From CAZIWX01 sp964543125 (GTDB taxonomy: Bacteria > Fidelibacterota > UBA8477), in the NCBI GenBank assembly GCA_964543125.1, contig CAZIWX010000014.1:1-41060 (forward strand): a DNA stretch of 41,060 nucleotides, given 5' to 3'. Below the pieces are notes generated by a model that saw only the letters and a program-made list of their open reading frames with translations, was not told the origin of the DNA and did no database searches. Position numbers and translations under genes: made by a program. Each line of letters opens with the position of its first letter. Position 1 is the stretch's first letter. Positions 34,330 through 41,060 of this stretch are shown here, piece by piece.

Positions 34330-34390
34330 ACTTAAATAAAAGGTTTAAGTGACCCCATATATAGTGTCAGGTTGTTGATGACACCTATAT
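34330..34390. promoter_or_regulatory. Two inverted repeats upstream of the motor promoter
   Basis: ACTTAAA (34330-34336) pairs with TTTAAGT (34344-34350). Next to it, ATATAGTGTCA (34359-34369) and TGACACCTATAT (34379-34390) form a longer inverted repeat with a single-base indel. The right arm reads ATATAGGTGTCA on the other strand, almost the same as ATATAGGTGACC at 34265-34276 inside the promoter. Repeated arms of this kind suggest binding sites for a dimeric regulator. The whole 34190-34570 gap holds no gene. Confidence 0.45.
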
Positions 34391-34498
34391 TTTGTAAAAA
34401 CAGGACAATAAAAAAGGCAGCATTTTTTAGCGTTTAGCAGTGTAAATCGCCAAAAAACACTGGGATTGGTCAAATTTATTTGGAAAATAAAGTTGTAG

Positions 34499-34553
34499 GA
34501 GTCCGACCGCGGCAAGCCGATGAAACCCGGCTGAACGTCGGAGGGTCGGACTC
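34499..34553. repeat. Palindromic intergenic element downstream of ssb
   Basis: GAGTCCGACC (34499-34508) and GGTCGGACTC (34544-34553) are perfect ten-base arms around a 35-base centre that itself contains complementary pieces (CCGATGAAACCCGGC). It starts 18 bases after the ssb stop. On the minus strand a T-rich stretch (ACTTTATTTTCC) follows after a few bases, so it could work as an ssb terminator, but the size and internal structure also fit a REP-like element. Confidence 0.55.
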
Positions 34554-34570
34554 GCATGTCGCCACCCGGG

Positions 34571-34975
34571 TTAGAAGGGCAGTTCTTCTTCAGCTTCTTT
34601 TTCGTTGTTTTCCTCGGGGGGAGCAGCCTCCCGGCGAGGACCCGAGCCTAACAGGGTTGCGCGCTCTCCCACAATTTCAGTGGTATAGTGTTTCACCTTG
34701 TCTTTGTCTTCCCAATTGCGGGTTTGCAAGCGTCCTTCGACCAGCAACATGGTGCCTTTTTTCAGATATTGTTCGGCAAATTCGGCCAGCTTACCCCATA
34801 GGACAATCTTGTGCCATTCCGTATGATCGATCCATTCACCCTTGTCATCCTTGCGGGATTCGTTGGTTGCCAAGCTAAAATTGGCAATAGCGGTACCTTT
34901 AGGGGTGTACTTAACATCGGCATCGCCCCCGAGATGACCAATTAACATGACCTTGTTCAGGCTGTTGCGCTGCAT
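34571..34975 (-). CDS. ssb: Single-stranded DNA-binding protein
   Basis: 134 residues. The OB fold spans residues 1-110: LNKVMLIGHLGGDADVKYTP, FSLATNES, TEWHKIVLWGKLAEFAEQYL, GTMLLVEGRLQTRNW. The linker is very short, and the C-terminal tip EEELPF is the acidic hydrophobic tail that recruits replication and repair partners (DDIPF in E. coli). ATG 34975 is preceded by ATGGAGGAT. The gene is on its own here, not between rpsF and rpsR, and lies 380 bases upstream of the motor operon on the same strand but separated by a palindrome and a strong promoter. Confidence 0.96.
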   Translation of the reverse strand: MQRNSLNKVMLIGHLGGDADVKYTPKGTAIANFSLATNESRKDDKGEWIDHTEWHKIVLWGKLAEFAEQYLKKGTMLLVEGRLQTRNWEDKDKVKHYTTEIVGERATLLGSGPRREAAPPEENNEKEAEEELPF

Positions 34976-35019
34976 AAATCCTCCATTTGTAATTCAATTA
35001 AGACAACTTAATCAGCGGA

Positions 35020-35048
35020 ATATTAATCGTTATCCACAATTAATGCAA
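35020..35048 (-). promoter_or_regulatory. Putative ssb promoter containing a perfect DnaA box
   Basis: On the minus strand TTGCAT (35048-35043) and TAATAT (35025-35020) are 17 bases apart, ahead of ssb. Between them the plus strand reads TTATCCACA (35030-35038), identical to the consensus high-affinity DnaA box. The promoter elements are moderate matches; the box is exact. A single box in this length of sequence can occur by chance. Confidence 0.45.
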
Positions 35049-35055
35049 GGTGAAA

Positions 35056-36678
35056 TTAATTCAGGCGTTTATTCCGTAAGGATAAAAATTTGGCATTAAA
35101 AGCTTCGGTTTTGGTCCGGACTTGTATGAAATAGATACCTGAAGGCAAATTAAAGGTGTTCTTAATCCGCGTATGGCCTGGCGAAATTAACTCAATATTC
35201 CCCTGAGCGACCAGTTGCCCTAATAAATTATAGATTTTATACTTATCCGTATCCGCCGCCCGGTTTTTCCCTAAATAGAAATCAAAATATCCGCTCTGAA
35301 TAGGATTCGGCGCTACAAAGGGTTTGCCGGCCAGTGGTTCACCAGGTCCAACGAGATTAACAATGGACTTTACATTGGGGACCCCCCAACCATACGTGAT
35401 ATTCGGTGCTGAAAATTGATCACCGGCCGACCGAAAGAGTGCAATGACAGAATCCGGGGTTAAATGTGGATTTGATTGGAGGACCAGTGCGGCTGCTCCG
35501 GCAATCATTGGTGTCGCAAAGGAGGTGCCATCGCCGCGCTGAAACCCGGAAGTTTCCTTGGGCAAGTAAACTTGCTCCCCCAGTGTTACAACCTCTGGCT
35601 TAATTCGGCCATCGGCAGTGGGTCCGCGGCTGGAAAAGCTCGTAATCAAACCTCCGGCATTAATGGCCCCGACACTTAATACATGGCGGCCATCGGCAGG
35701 AGCCCATAAACTCAGCGAATCCGGCCCCTCATTGCCCATGGCATTGACGACTAAAATTCCTCGCGTGGCAGCGGTGTCCGTGGCAATGGTGATGACCGCT
35801 GTTTGTCCATCCATGGCTGAAGGCGGGTAACTATTAGCCGGAGGGTCAAAATCACGATAAACCAGTGATGAAGAAATGATATCGGCTCCGTTGGCATCAG
35901 CCCATTCCAGGGCGGCAACCCAATTGTCTTCCTCGGCCGGAGTTTCCGAGGTTGCATCTTCAGTCCGCGCTAGCAGGAACCTGGCTTGGTAGGCGGCTCC
36001 GATGAAATAATTCGGTAAATACCCACCAATGAGTCCCAGACATGCTGTTCCATGCGAAGAATAAGAACCATCAACCGTTATTTCGCGGGCAACGAAATCA
36101 TACGTTTTATCCACCAGTAAAGAACTAAAGACGGGATTATTGGCGTAGGTAAAACCAGCGTCAAAAATCGCGATGATCACTCCGGCTCCATTCCAACCCT
36201 CCGTGTGCAATACCGGCAGATTTAAAAGTTCATTCTGCAGCAGCGATTCGCCGTAATGGCCAGCGGTTGACTTCCATAGCGATTCGTCAACCGGAAGTCG
36301 TTCGTGTCTCAAGCCGCGAGCCAAAGGACGGATATCTTTTACAAAAGACAATGCCGCCAGAGTTAAAGTCGAAGCTAACGCAGGAACTTCCACGCTGGCG
36401 GCATTCAGCCAGCGGGAGGTCGTGCGAATGGTAAACTTCAGGTCTCGCAGACTATCCAGATAATTCTGGTAAACCGGAATATCCAACCATGGATTAGTTC
36501 GTCCCCGTAGATTGAGCCTTCGCCAGGTTTCCGAACTTAGGACCACCGGTTTTTGCAGCGCTGTGGGACCTTTATCCTTAAAGAATACCCACCATGGCTG
36601 ACCGGCCGATATCGGCATTTCCATTACAAACAGAAAAATTCCCAGGCGGGTGATTGACGATGTAATCCGAAGCCTCAT
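35056..36678 (-). CDS. Secreted subtilisin-like serine protease (S8) with C-terminal sorting domain
   Basis: 540 residues. A signal peptide (about 1-25, LGIFLFVMEMPISAG) and a propeptide-like region come before the catalytic domain. The triad is D173 (IIAIFDAGF), H209 (SSHGTACLG) and S386 (GTSFATPMIAG), with oxyanion N316 (NAMGNEGP). The last 80 or so residues (FVAPNPIQSG, YKIYNLLGQLVAQG, NLPSGIYFIQV) match the type A sorting tail (Por_Secre_tail/FlgD-like beta sandwich) of type IX secretion substrates in the FCB group. It lies 17 bases after the tryptophanase gene and may share its message. The target protein is unknown; likely exported to the surface or medium. Confidence 0.9.
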   Translation of the reverse strand: MRLRITSSITRLGIFLFVMEMPISAGQPWWVFFKDKGPTALQKPVVLSSETWRRLNLRGRTNPWLDIPVYQNYLDSLRDLKFTIRTTSRWLNAASVEVPALASTLTLAALSFVKDIRPLARGLRHERLPVDESLWKSTAGHYGESLLQNELLNLPVLHTEGWNGAGVIIAIFDAGFTYANNPVFSSLLVDKTYDFVAREITVDGSYSSHGTACLGLIGGYLPNYFIGAAYQARFLLARTEDATSETPAEEDNWVAALEWADANGADIISSSLVYRDFDPPANSYPPSAMDGQTAVITIATDTAATRGILVVNAMGNEGPDSLSLWAPADGRHVLSVGAINAGGLITSFSSRGPTADGRIKPEVVTLGEQVYLPKETSGFQRGDGTSFATPMIAGAAALVLQSNPHLTPDSVIALFRSAGDQFSAPNITYGWGVPNVKSIVNLVGPGEPLAGKPFVAPNPIQSGYFDFYLGKNRAADTDKYKIYNLLGQLVAQGNIELISPGHTRIKNTFNLPSGIYFIQVRTKTEAFNAKFLSLRNKRLN

Positions 36679-36695
36679 ATTGGCGTGCTGAAAAA

Positions 36696-38087
36696 TCAGG
36701 TTACCGGACTAATTTTTTTCACCCGGGCAGTGAAATGCCTCAAAACGGGCGCTTCATAGGTAATTTCATAACCGTGGAGTTTATCCCGATCTTGATATAT
36801 TTCGATGATATTGTCAGCGACATAGTCCATCTGGCTATTGGTATATACCCGGCGGGGAATAGCCAAACGAACCAATTCCAAATCAGGATATCGAACTTGG
36901 CCGGTGTCCGGATCTTTACTGGCAAACATCAAACTGCCAATTTCCACCGCCCGGATTCCGGCGTGAACATACAAAGCCGCCACCAGTGAAATTCCCGGAA
37001 ATTCTGACTGGGGAATATGCGGTAAGAACGCTTTAGCATCGAGATAAACGGCGTGACCGCCGGTGGGCTTTACAAAAGGCACGTCGGCTTCGGACAATCG
37101 ATCACCCAAACGTGCCACCTGTCCGATCCGATACGCCAGGTAATCTTCATCCAGGACTTCCTGCAATCCCCGTGAAATTGCTTCCAAATCGCGTCCGGCT
37201 AAACCACCATAGGTAGGAAATCCCTCAATCAGAATCAATCGGTTGGTCAGTTGCTGAGCCAGGCCGGCATCATTCAAACCGATAAACCCACCGATGTTTA
37301 CCAATCCGTCCTTTTTCGCACTCATAGTGCAGCCATCCGTGTAGGAAAACATTTCCCGAGCGATTTCCAGAATGGTTTTTTCGGCAAAACCCGTTTCCCG
37401 GCTTTTGATAAACCAGGCATTCTCGGCGAAACGGCAAGCGTCAATGACCAAAGGAATACCATATTTGTGCAAGATTTCCGAGGTTGCTTTGATATTGGCC
37501 ATGGATACGGGTTGACCGCCACCCGAATTGTTGGTGATAGTGAGCATCCCCAGGGGAATATTTTCAGCACCGGCTTTTTGAATCAACGCTTCCAATCGCT
37601 TTAAATCAATGTTGCCCTTGAAAGGGAGGATCCGGGTGGGATCTTTAGCTTCCTTGATCACCAAATCGACGGCTTTACCGCCATTATACTCCACGTTGGC
37701 CCGGGTCGTATCAAAATGACTGTTGTTGGGGATAACATCACCTTTTTTTAGAATGGTGGAAAAGAGTAAATTTTCCGCTACGCGTCCCTGATGGGTTGGA
37801 ATCACGTGGCTAAATCCGAAAATTTTTCGAACAGTGTCTTCAAAATGATAGTAGTTCCGGCTACCGGCGTAGGATTCATCACCCTGCATGATACCGGCCC
37901 ATTGGTTGTCACTCATGGCGCTGGTGCCGCTGTCGGTTAGCAAATCGATGTAAATCTTATCCGCGGGCAAGTTAAAAACATTATACCCGGCGGATTTCAT
38001 GAGTGATTGCCGCTCTTCCAGCGTGGTTCGAGTGATCTGTTCTATAACTTTGATCTTGAATGGTTCGGGTGGATATTTCGGCGACAT
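36696..38087 (-). CDS. tnaA: Tryptophanase (tryptophan indole-lyase)
   Basis: 463 residues, a PLP beta-eliminating lyase. PLP lysine K259 lies in TMSAKKDGLVN. Other landmarks are DLLTDSGT (48-55), PTHQGRVAEN, NNSGGGQPVSMAN and EGFPTYGGLAGRD. The sister enzyme tyrosine phenol-lyase has Thr, Arg and Phe at three discriminating positions. Here they are D126 (FDTTR), Ile/Gly in AVEIGS near 381-385 instead of the SMERG arginine, and H451 (RHFTAR), all as in E. coli tryptophanase. Some other stretches (AMSDNQWAGIM, SYTDGCTM) look more like the phenol-lyase. It should release indole, pyruvate and ammonia. AGAGGAG precedes ATG 38087. No tnaC-like leader peptide is evident, and no tnaB permease is adjacent. 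Confidence 0.88.
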   Translation of the reverse strand: MSPKYPPEPFKIKVIEQITRTTLEERQSLMKSAGYNVFNLPADKIYIDLLTDSGTSAMSDNQWAGIMQGDESYAGSRNYYHFEDTVRKIFGFSHVIPTHQGRVAENLLFSTILKKGDVIPNNSHFDTTRANVEYNGGKAVDLVIKEAKDPTRILPFKGNIDLKRLEALIQKAGAENIPLGMLTITNNSGGGQPVSMANIKATSEILHKYGIPLVIDACRFAENAWFIKSRETGFAEKTILEIAREMFSYTDGCTMSAKKDGLVNIGGFIGLNDAGLAQQLTNRLILIEGFPTYGGLAGRDLEAISRGLQEVLDEDYLAYRIGQVARLGDRLSEADVPFVKPTGGHAVYLDAKAFLPHIPQSEFPGISLVAALYVHAGIRAVEIGSLMFASKDPDTGQVRYPDLELVRLAIPRRVYTNSQMDYVADNIIEIYQDRDKLHGYEITYEAPVLRHFTARVKKISPVT

Positions 38088-38231
38088 ATTAGCTCAACTC
38101 CTCTGTATGTGAATGCTGGCTCAAAGATAAATGTCAATGATATAAAAGACCATGACTGACATGCCCAATTGGTTATCGTTAGGCGGAGGAAATTGTTTGC
38201 TCCTTCCTCTTTCCGGTAATAGAATCCGCGA

Positions 38232-38262
38232 TTGGAACTATCGGTGATATTACTCTTATAAA
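38232..38262 (+). promoter_or_regulatory. Weak promoter candidate for the PorV/PorQ-like gene
   Basis: TTGGAA (38232-38237) and TATAAA (38257-38262) are 19 bases apart, and the ATG at 38283 follows very soon, leaving a leader of roughly 14 bases. The region between 38088 and 38282 is divergent and also carries, on the minus strand, TATATC at 38144-38139 with a poor -35 that may serve tnaA. Confidence 0.3.
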
Positions 38263-38282
38263 AGGAACAATTTTTTAAAACG

Positions 38283-39197
38283 ATGAAAATGTTAAAGATT
38301 CACCAGATAACCCCTTTGATTTTGGGTTTACTGATTTACCGGGTACCGATCTGGGCCGCGACTTCCGGTTACCAGATTCTAACCTATCCTTTTAGTACGC
38401 GGGTTGCCGCCATGGGGGGCACTTTTGCCGCTGATGGAACGCAGAGATTTCAGGTTCTCACCAATCCGGCCTCGGTTGCGTTGAGCAATGGCATTCAGGG
38501 ACAGGCGGGTACGGTGCGTCATTTGGCCGGGATTCAGGGCTTTGCACTGGGGGGTATGCTGCCGGTGGAGCAACACCGCTTTTTTGGCGAAGCCGCTTAT
38601 TTCAACTATGGCACTTTCGATAAAACGGACGTTAATAACAATCACCTGGGAACCTTCGGCTTTGACGAACTCTATGCCGGGGGGGGGTATGCCACGGAAC
38701 TCTTTCCCCATTTTGCATTTGGTGGCCGAACCGGGCTCTATCGGCAACAGGCGGATCACAAAATCGAACAGAAATGGATTTCGGCTCTGGGAGGCATGTA
38801 TCACCGGCGGAATGATTCTCTGATTGTAGGTGCCGCAATCATGAATTTTGGTCAAAAATCCGGTGTGAATGAATTACCTACCATGATCGTTATCGGGACT
38901 TCGACCAAACTCCAATACCTGCCCGCCCGGATCAATATCGATGGACAGTACAATTTGCAGCAACAATGGAAGCTTGCCGCCGGGGCCGAATTTTTCGTCA
39001 ATAACAATCTCACATTGCGCCTGGGCCTGAATTCCAATCGCTTCGACCTTCAGACCAATGTCCTTCGATCGGATTTCATTGCCGGCGCCACGGCCGGTAT
39101 GGGCCTGCGGGTGAAAAATTTCCTGTTCGAATTGGCACTCCAGAGTTTTGGTGGCGCCGGAATTGTCCAGCAAATGTCCGCCGCTATCAGGCTTTGA
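38283..39197 (+). CDS. PorV/PorQ-like outer-membrane beta-barrel protein
   Basis: 304 residues with a signal peptide (about 1-25, LILGLLIYRVPIWA). The mature start, GYQILTYPFSTRVAAMGGTF then QRFQVLTNPASVAL, is the pattern of the PorV/PorQ family (FLxxxxxARxxALGG... NPA), outer-membrane barrels of the FadL type. The family includes type IX secretion components and many functionally unknown relatives in FCB bacteria. The rest alternates in strand-like fashion and ends in ...SAAIRL. PorV helps release sorting-domain cargo such as the subtilase encoded 1.6 kb away. Which of PorQ, PorV or neither this is cannot be settled by eye. Confidence 0.75.
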   Translation: MKMLKIHQITPLILGLLIYRVPIWAATSGYQILTYPFSTRVAAMGGTFAADGTQRFQVLTNPASVALSNGIQGQAGTVRHLAGIQGFALGGMLPVEQHRFFGEAAYFNYGTFDKTDVNNNHLGTFGFDELYAGGGYATELFPHFAFGGRTGLYRQQADHKIEQKWISALGGMYHRRNDSLIVGAAIMNFGQKSGVNELPTMIVIGTSTKLQYLPARINIDGQYNLQQQWKLAAGAEFFVNNNLTLRLGLNSNRFDLQTNVLRSDFIAGATAGMGLRVKNFLFELALQSFGGAGIVQQMSAAIRL

Positions 39198-39275
39198 TTT
39201 GACTCCGGCGCAGGGTCTGGGGATTAGAATTCAAGTAAAATCCGTCCACCGGTGATTTTCGTGGCATCCGGGATT

Positions 39276-39305
39276 TTGTTGCAAAAGCTTGTGAAAGCAT
39301 ATAAT
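39276..39305 (+). promoter_or_regulatory. Promoter candidate with perfect -10 box
   Basis: TATAAT (39300-39305) is preceded by TTGTTG (39276-39281) at 18 bases, or by TTGCAA (39279-39284) at 15. It would give a leader of about 75 bases for the gene at 39387, which has GAAGGAGGG ahead of its ATG. Confidence 0.5.
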
Positions 39306-39386
39306 TTCAACATCTTTAGCCAAATGAATATAATACCAAGGATGAACCCGGGGAGGTCATCGAGTTCGAAGGAGGGCGTTTATTAA

Positions 39387-39983
39387 ATGAATCAGGTAGC
39401 CGTAGAGATTTTGGTCCGGGCCGCAATGATGATTTTGGAAATTGGGATGGTCCTGGGGTGTATTGTGGGGACTATATTGTTAGTGAAGCCGGAGTTGATC
39501 TCCCGCTGGAATGGCCCGATGAATAAATGGTATTCCACCCGCCGGGCTCTTCGGTTTCTCGAAGAGATCCATGATACCGATCCATGGTTTTTTAAAAACA
39601 ACAAAATCTATGGTGGGTTCATGTTAGCGGTATCCGTGATTTTGCTCTATTTCATGCTTTATAGCAGCGCGCCACCCGGCAAATTTGACTCGTTTACCAC
39701 ACTTTTGAATCATGATCAATATTTAGCGCTCCGATTCACCTACTATGTATTGTTGGTAGCGGTCATTATCTCCATTCCACTTTGGCTCTTGCTGATTTTT
39801 TCACCCCAGTTCCTGGAACGATTCATGCCGGTGACCAATCAGTGGATCTCGACCCGCGCCATGCTTCGCAAAGTCGATATTGTCAGCAGCCGCTATGATG
39901 ATTATGTCTTAAAGCACCCCAAAATATTTGGATCGCTTTTTATCGTATTAGGCCTCGGAGGCTTGTTAATCTTTAATTTATAG
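39387..39983 (+). CDS. Integral membrane protein with internal two-fold repeat, function unknown
   Basis: 198 residues with four hydrophobic segments (about 10-31, 73-92, 117-142, 178-197). The protein is two copies of one unit: a membrane helix followed by LVKPELISRWNGPMNKWYST (about 30-49) and KNNKIYGGFMLAVSVILLYF in the first half, and IFSPQFLERFMPVTNQWIST and KHPKIFGSLFIVLGLGGLLIF in the second. The shared pattern is P-x-L/F-hydrophobic-x-R/F-x-N-x-W-(Y/I)ST-R, then an amphipathic charged stretch and the next helix. I do not know a named family. A bidirectional terminator follows, and the gene stands alone with its own promoter. Confidence 0.8.
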   Translation: MNQVAVEILVRAAMMILEIGMVLGCIVGTILLVKPELISRWNGPMNKWYSTRRALRFLEEIHDTDPWFFKNNKIYGGFMLAVSVILLYFMLYSSAPPGKFDSFTTLLNHDQYLALRFTYYVLLVAVIISIPLWLLLIFSPQFLERFMPVTNQWISTRAMLRKVDIVSSRYDDYVLKHPKIFGSLFIVLGLGGLLIFNL

Positions 39984-40012
39984 ATTTCGGAATTTCGTTG
40001 ATGTTACTAAAG

Positions 40013-40043
40013 AAAAGCCCCCTTGGAAACAGAGGGCTTTTTT
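40013..40043. terminator. Terminator between convergent genes
   Basis: AAAAGCCCCCT (40014-40024) pairs with AGAGGGCTTTT (40031-40041) with one mismatch, around a six-base loop, and runs straight into T residues. It ends the membrane-protein gene at 39387. On the opposite strand the stem is followed by TTTTC, so it can also serve the converging ABC permease. Confidence 0.85.
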
Positions 40044-40072
40044 AGTGAATGGGGTAAACTTAAATTCTTAGT

Positions 40073-41060
40073 TTACTCATAACGAAGTGATTCGATGGGG
40101 TCCAGCTTGGCGGCCTTGTAAGCGGGATAAATGCCAAAGGTGATGCCAACTCCCGAACAAACAAAAAGACCGATAAACACCCAATCGACGGGAATTTGCG
40201 GGTTTACATTTTTCATGAGCAGGGTAACGCCATTTCCGGCGGCGACCCCGAGGATAATGCCCAGTACGCCACCGATAAGGGATAAGAAGACGGCTTCCAG
40301 CAGAAATTGACCAAGAATATTGCCGCGGGTGGCGCCAATAGCTTTCCGAATGCCGATTTCCTTAATGCGCTCCGTAACGGAAACCAGCATGATGTTCATA
40401 ATGCCAATTCCCGCCACTACCAATGCAATAATACTCACCCCGAAAGCGAATATCTTTACCCCCCCGGTAAAATTTGCAAAGGTCTGAATCAGGGCATCGT
40501 TGGAGGTCACTTCAAAATTGTTTTCATCACCCGGTTTAAGATTCCGCACCACGCGCATCTGTCCGGTGGCTTCTTCTTTCATATTGTCGAAATCATCGGC
40601 ACTGGGAGCCTTAACCGATATTCCCAGGCTGGTCCAGCGGCTGGAGTAGTATTGGAGGTACGTGGTGATGGGGACCATGACGAAGTTGTCTTGGCTCTGA
40701 CCAAAAATAGCACCGCGCTCTTCGGCCACGCCAATCACCTTGAACTTGATTCCGTCGATGGAAACATCTTTACCGAGGGGATCCGCATAAGGGAATAAAA
40801 GCTCCACCACATCCACGCCTAAAATCGCCACGCGGGTTTTATAATGAACATCTTCCGGGATAATATTCCGGCCGTCACCAATAGTAATATTAAAGGATTC
40901 GAGTCCGTACTCATCGGCGCCATCAACTTCAACATTGGGATTTGTCTTGTTTTTGCCAACCCGGATGGTTTTGCCGTTGCTCCCGTCCAAAACGCTCACG
41001 AATTCCGCATCCGGAAGTTTGGATCTTAATTCCAACGCTTGTTCATAGGTGATACTGGGG
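40073..41060 (-). CDS. MacB/FtsX-type ABC transporter permease, C-terminal part
   Basis: The last 328 or so residues of a permease; the 5' part lies beyond the window, the frame continuing open through ITYEQALELRSK at the edge. The visible part has the end of the MacB periplasmic core domain (VAILGVDVVELLFPYADPLG, FKVIGVAEERG, MVPITTYLQYY), then the FtsX domain with three hydrophobic segments. Its cytoplasmic loop VTERIKEIGIRKAIGATRGN is the signature of MacB-type permeases, and the end is PAYKAAKLDPIESLRYE. Such proteins transmit ATPase motion across the membrane (mechanotransmission) for export of lipopeptides, toxins or lipoproteins. The ATPase gene is not visible. Confidence 0.93.
   Translation of the reverse strand, partial: PSITYEQALELRSKLPDAEFVSVLDGSNGKTIRVGKNKTNPNVEVDGADEYGLESFNITIGDGRNIIPEDVHYKTRVAILGVDVVELLFPYADPLGKDVSIDGIKFKVIGVAEERGAIFGQSQDNFVMVPITTYLQYYSSRWTSLGISVKAPSADDFDNMKEEATGQMRVVRNLKPGDENNFEVTSNDALIQTFANFTGGVKIFAFGVSIIALVVAGIGIMNIMLVSVTERIKEIGIRKAIGATRGNILGQFLLEAVFLSLIGGVLGIILGVAAGNGVTLLMKNVNPQIPVDWVFIGLFVCSGVGITFGIYPAYKAAKLDPIESLRYE

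Noticed and set aside
34345..34557. 70-codon minus-strand frame upstream of the motor operon
   Set aside because: It starts inside the palindromic element and has no ribosome binding site or conserved pattern.
36696..38087. Tyrosine phenol-lyase (tpl)
   Set aside because: The discriminating positions are Asp, Ile/Gly and His as in tryptophanase, rather than Thr, Arg and Phe.

Overview
The window is a chromosomal stretch of a Gram-negative bacterium of roughly 50% GC. It carries lipid A genes (lpxB), an LptD-like outer-membrane protein, lipoproteins, outer-membrane beta-barrels and a subtilase with a C-terminal domain resembling type IX (Por) secretion sorting tails. Together these suggest the FCB superphylum, perhaps a poorly cultured lineage near Calditrichota or KSB1. 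That placement is an inference; no 16S gene is present. Most genes are intact housekeeping genes. I see no prophage, insertion sequence or CRISPR array.

Layout. Positions 1-6951 are on the minus strand: a cut acyltransferase-like gene, lpxB and a Gfo/Idh oxidoreductase; a non-coding stretch of degenerate REP-like repeats; a sodium/solute symporter and an AmpG-type transporter with a large extracytoplasmic insertion; and aroQ. Positions 7410-12067 are a plus-strand operon ruvB-queA-ispF-dedA-gltX, followed by ispE and tRNA-Gln(UUG). Positions 13304-19261 hold prs-rplY-pth-hppA-rpsF-rpsR-rplI, ending in a clear terminator. A membrane pyrophosphatase sits inside this translation cluster. Then come rarA, lptD-like and upp.

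The most interesting part is 25250-34189, a tight eight-gene minus-strand operon behind one excellent sigma70-type promoter. In transcription order it encodes an FxLYD-like lipoprotein, two periplasmic coiled-coil/TPR (CpoB/YbgF-like) proteins, an outer-membrane barrel fused to coiled coil and TPRs, MotA, MotB, a FliF-like protein and a FliG-like protein. MotA/MotB look like complete, functional stators. The FliG-like protein keeps the C-terminal torque region but lacks a recognisable FliM-binding EHPQR motif. The FliF-like protein has only the RBM3-type ring domain, a long periplasmic coiled coil, one transmembrane segment and a C-terminal tail matching the FliG-binding end of FliF. No rod, hook, filament, export, FliM/FliN or chemotaxis gene is in the window. 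I read this as an ion-driven rotor/stator machine coupled to outer-membrane and peptidoglycan proteins rather than to a flagellum. It could serve gliding, surface motility, envelope work or transport.

Beyond the operon lie ssb (with a perfect DnaA box in its putative promoter), the subtilase, a tryptophanase (tnaA by its specificity residues), a PorV/PorQ-like barrel protein, a small membrane protein with an internal duplication, and a cut MacB-like ABC permease.
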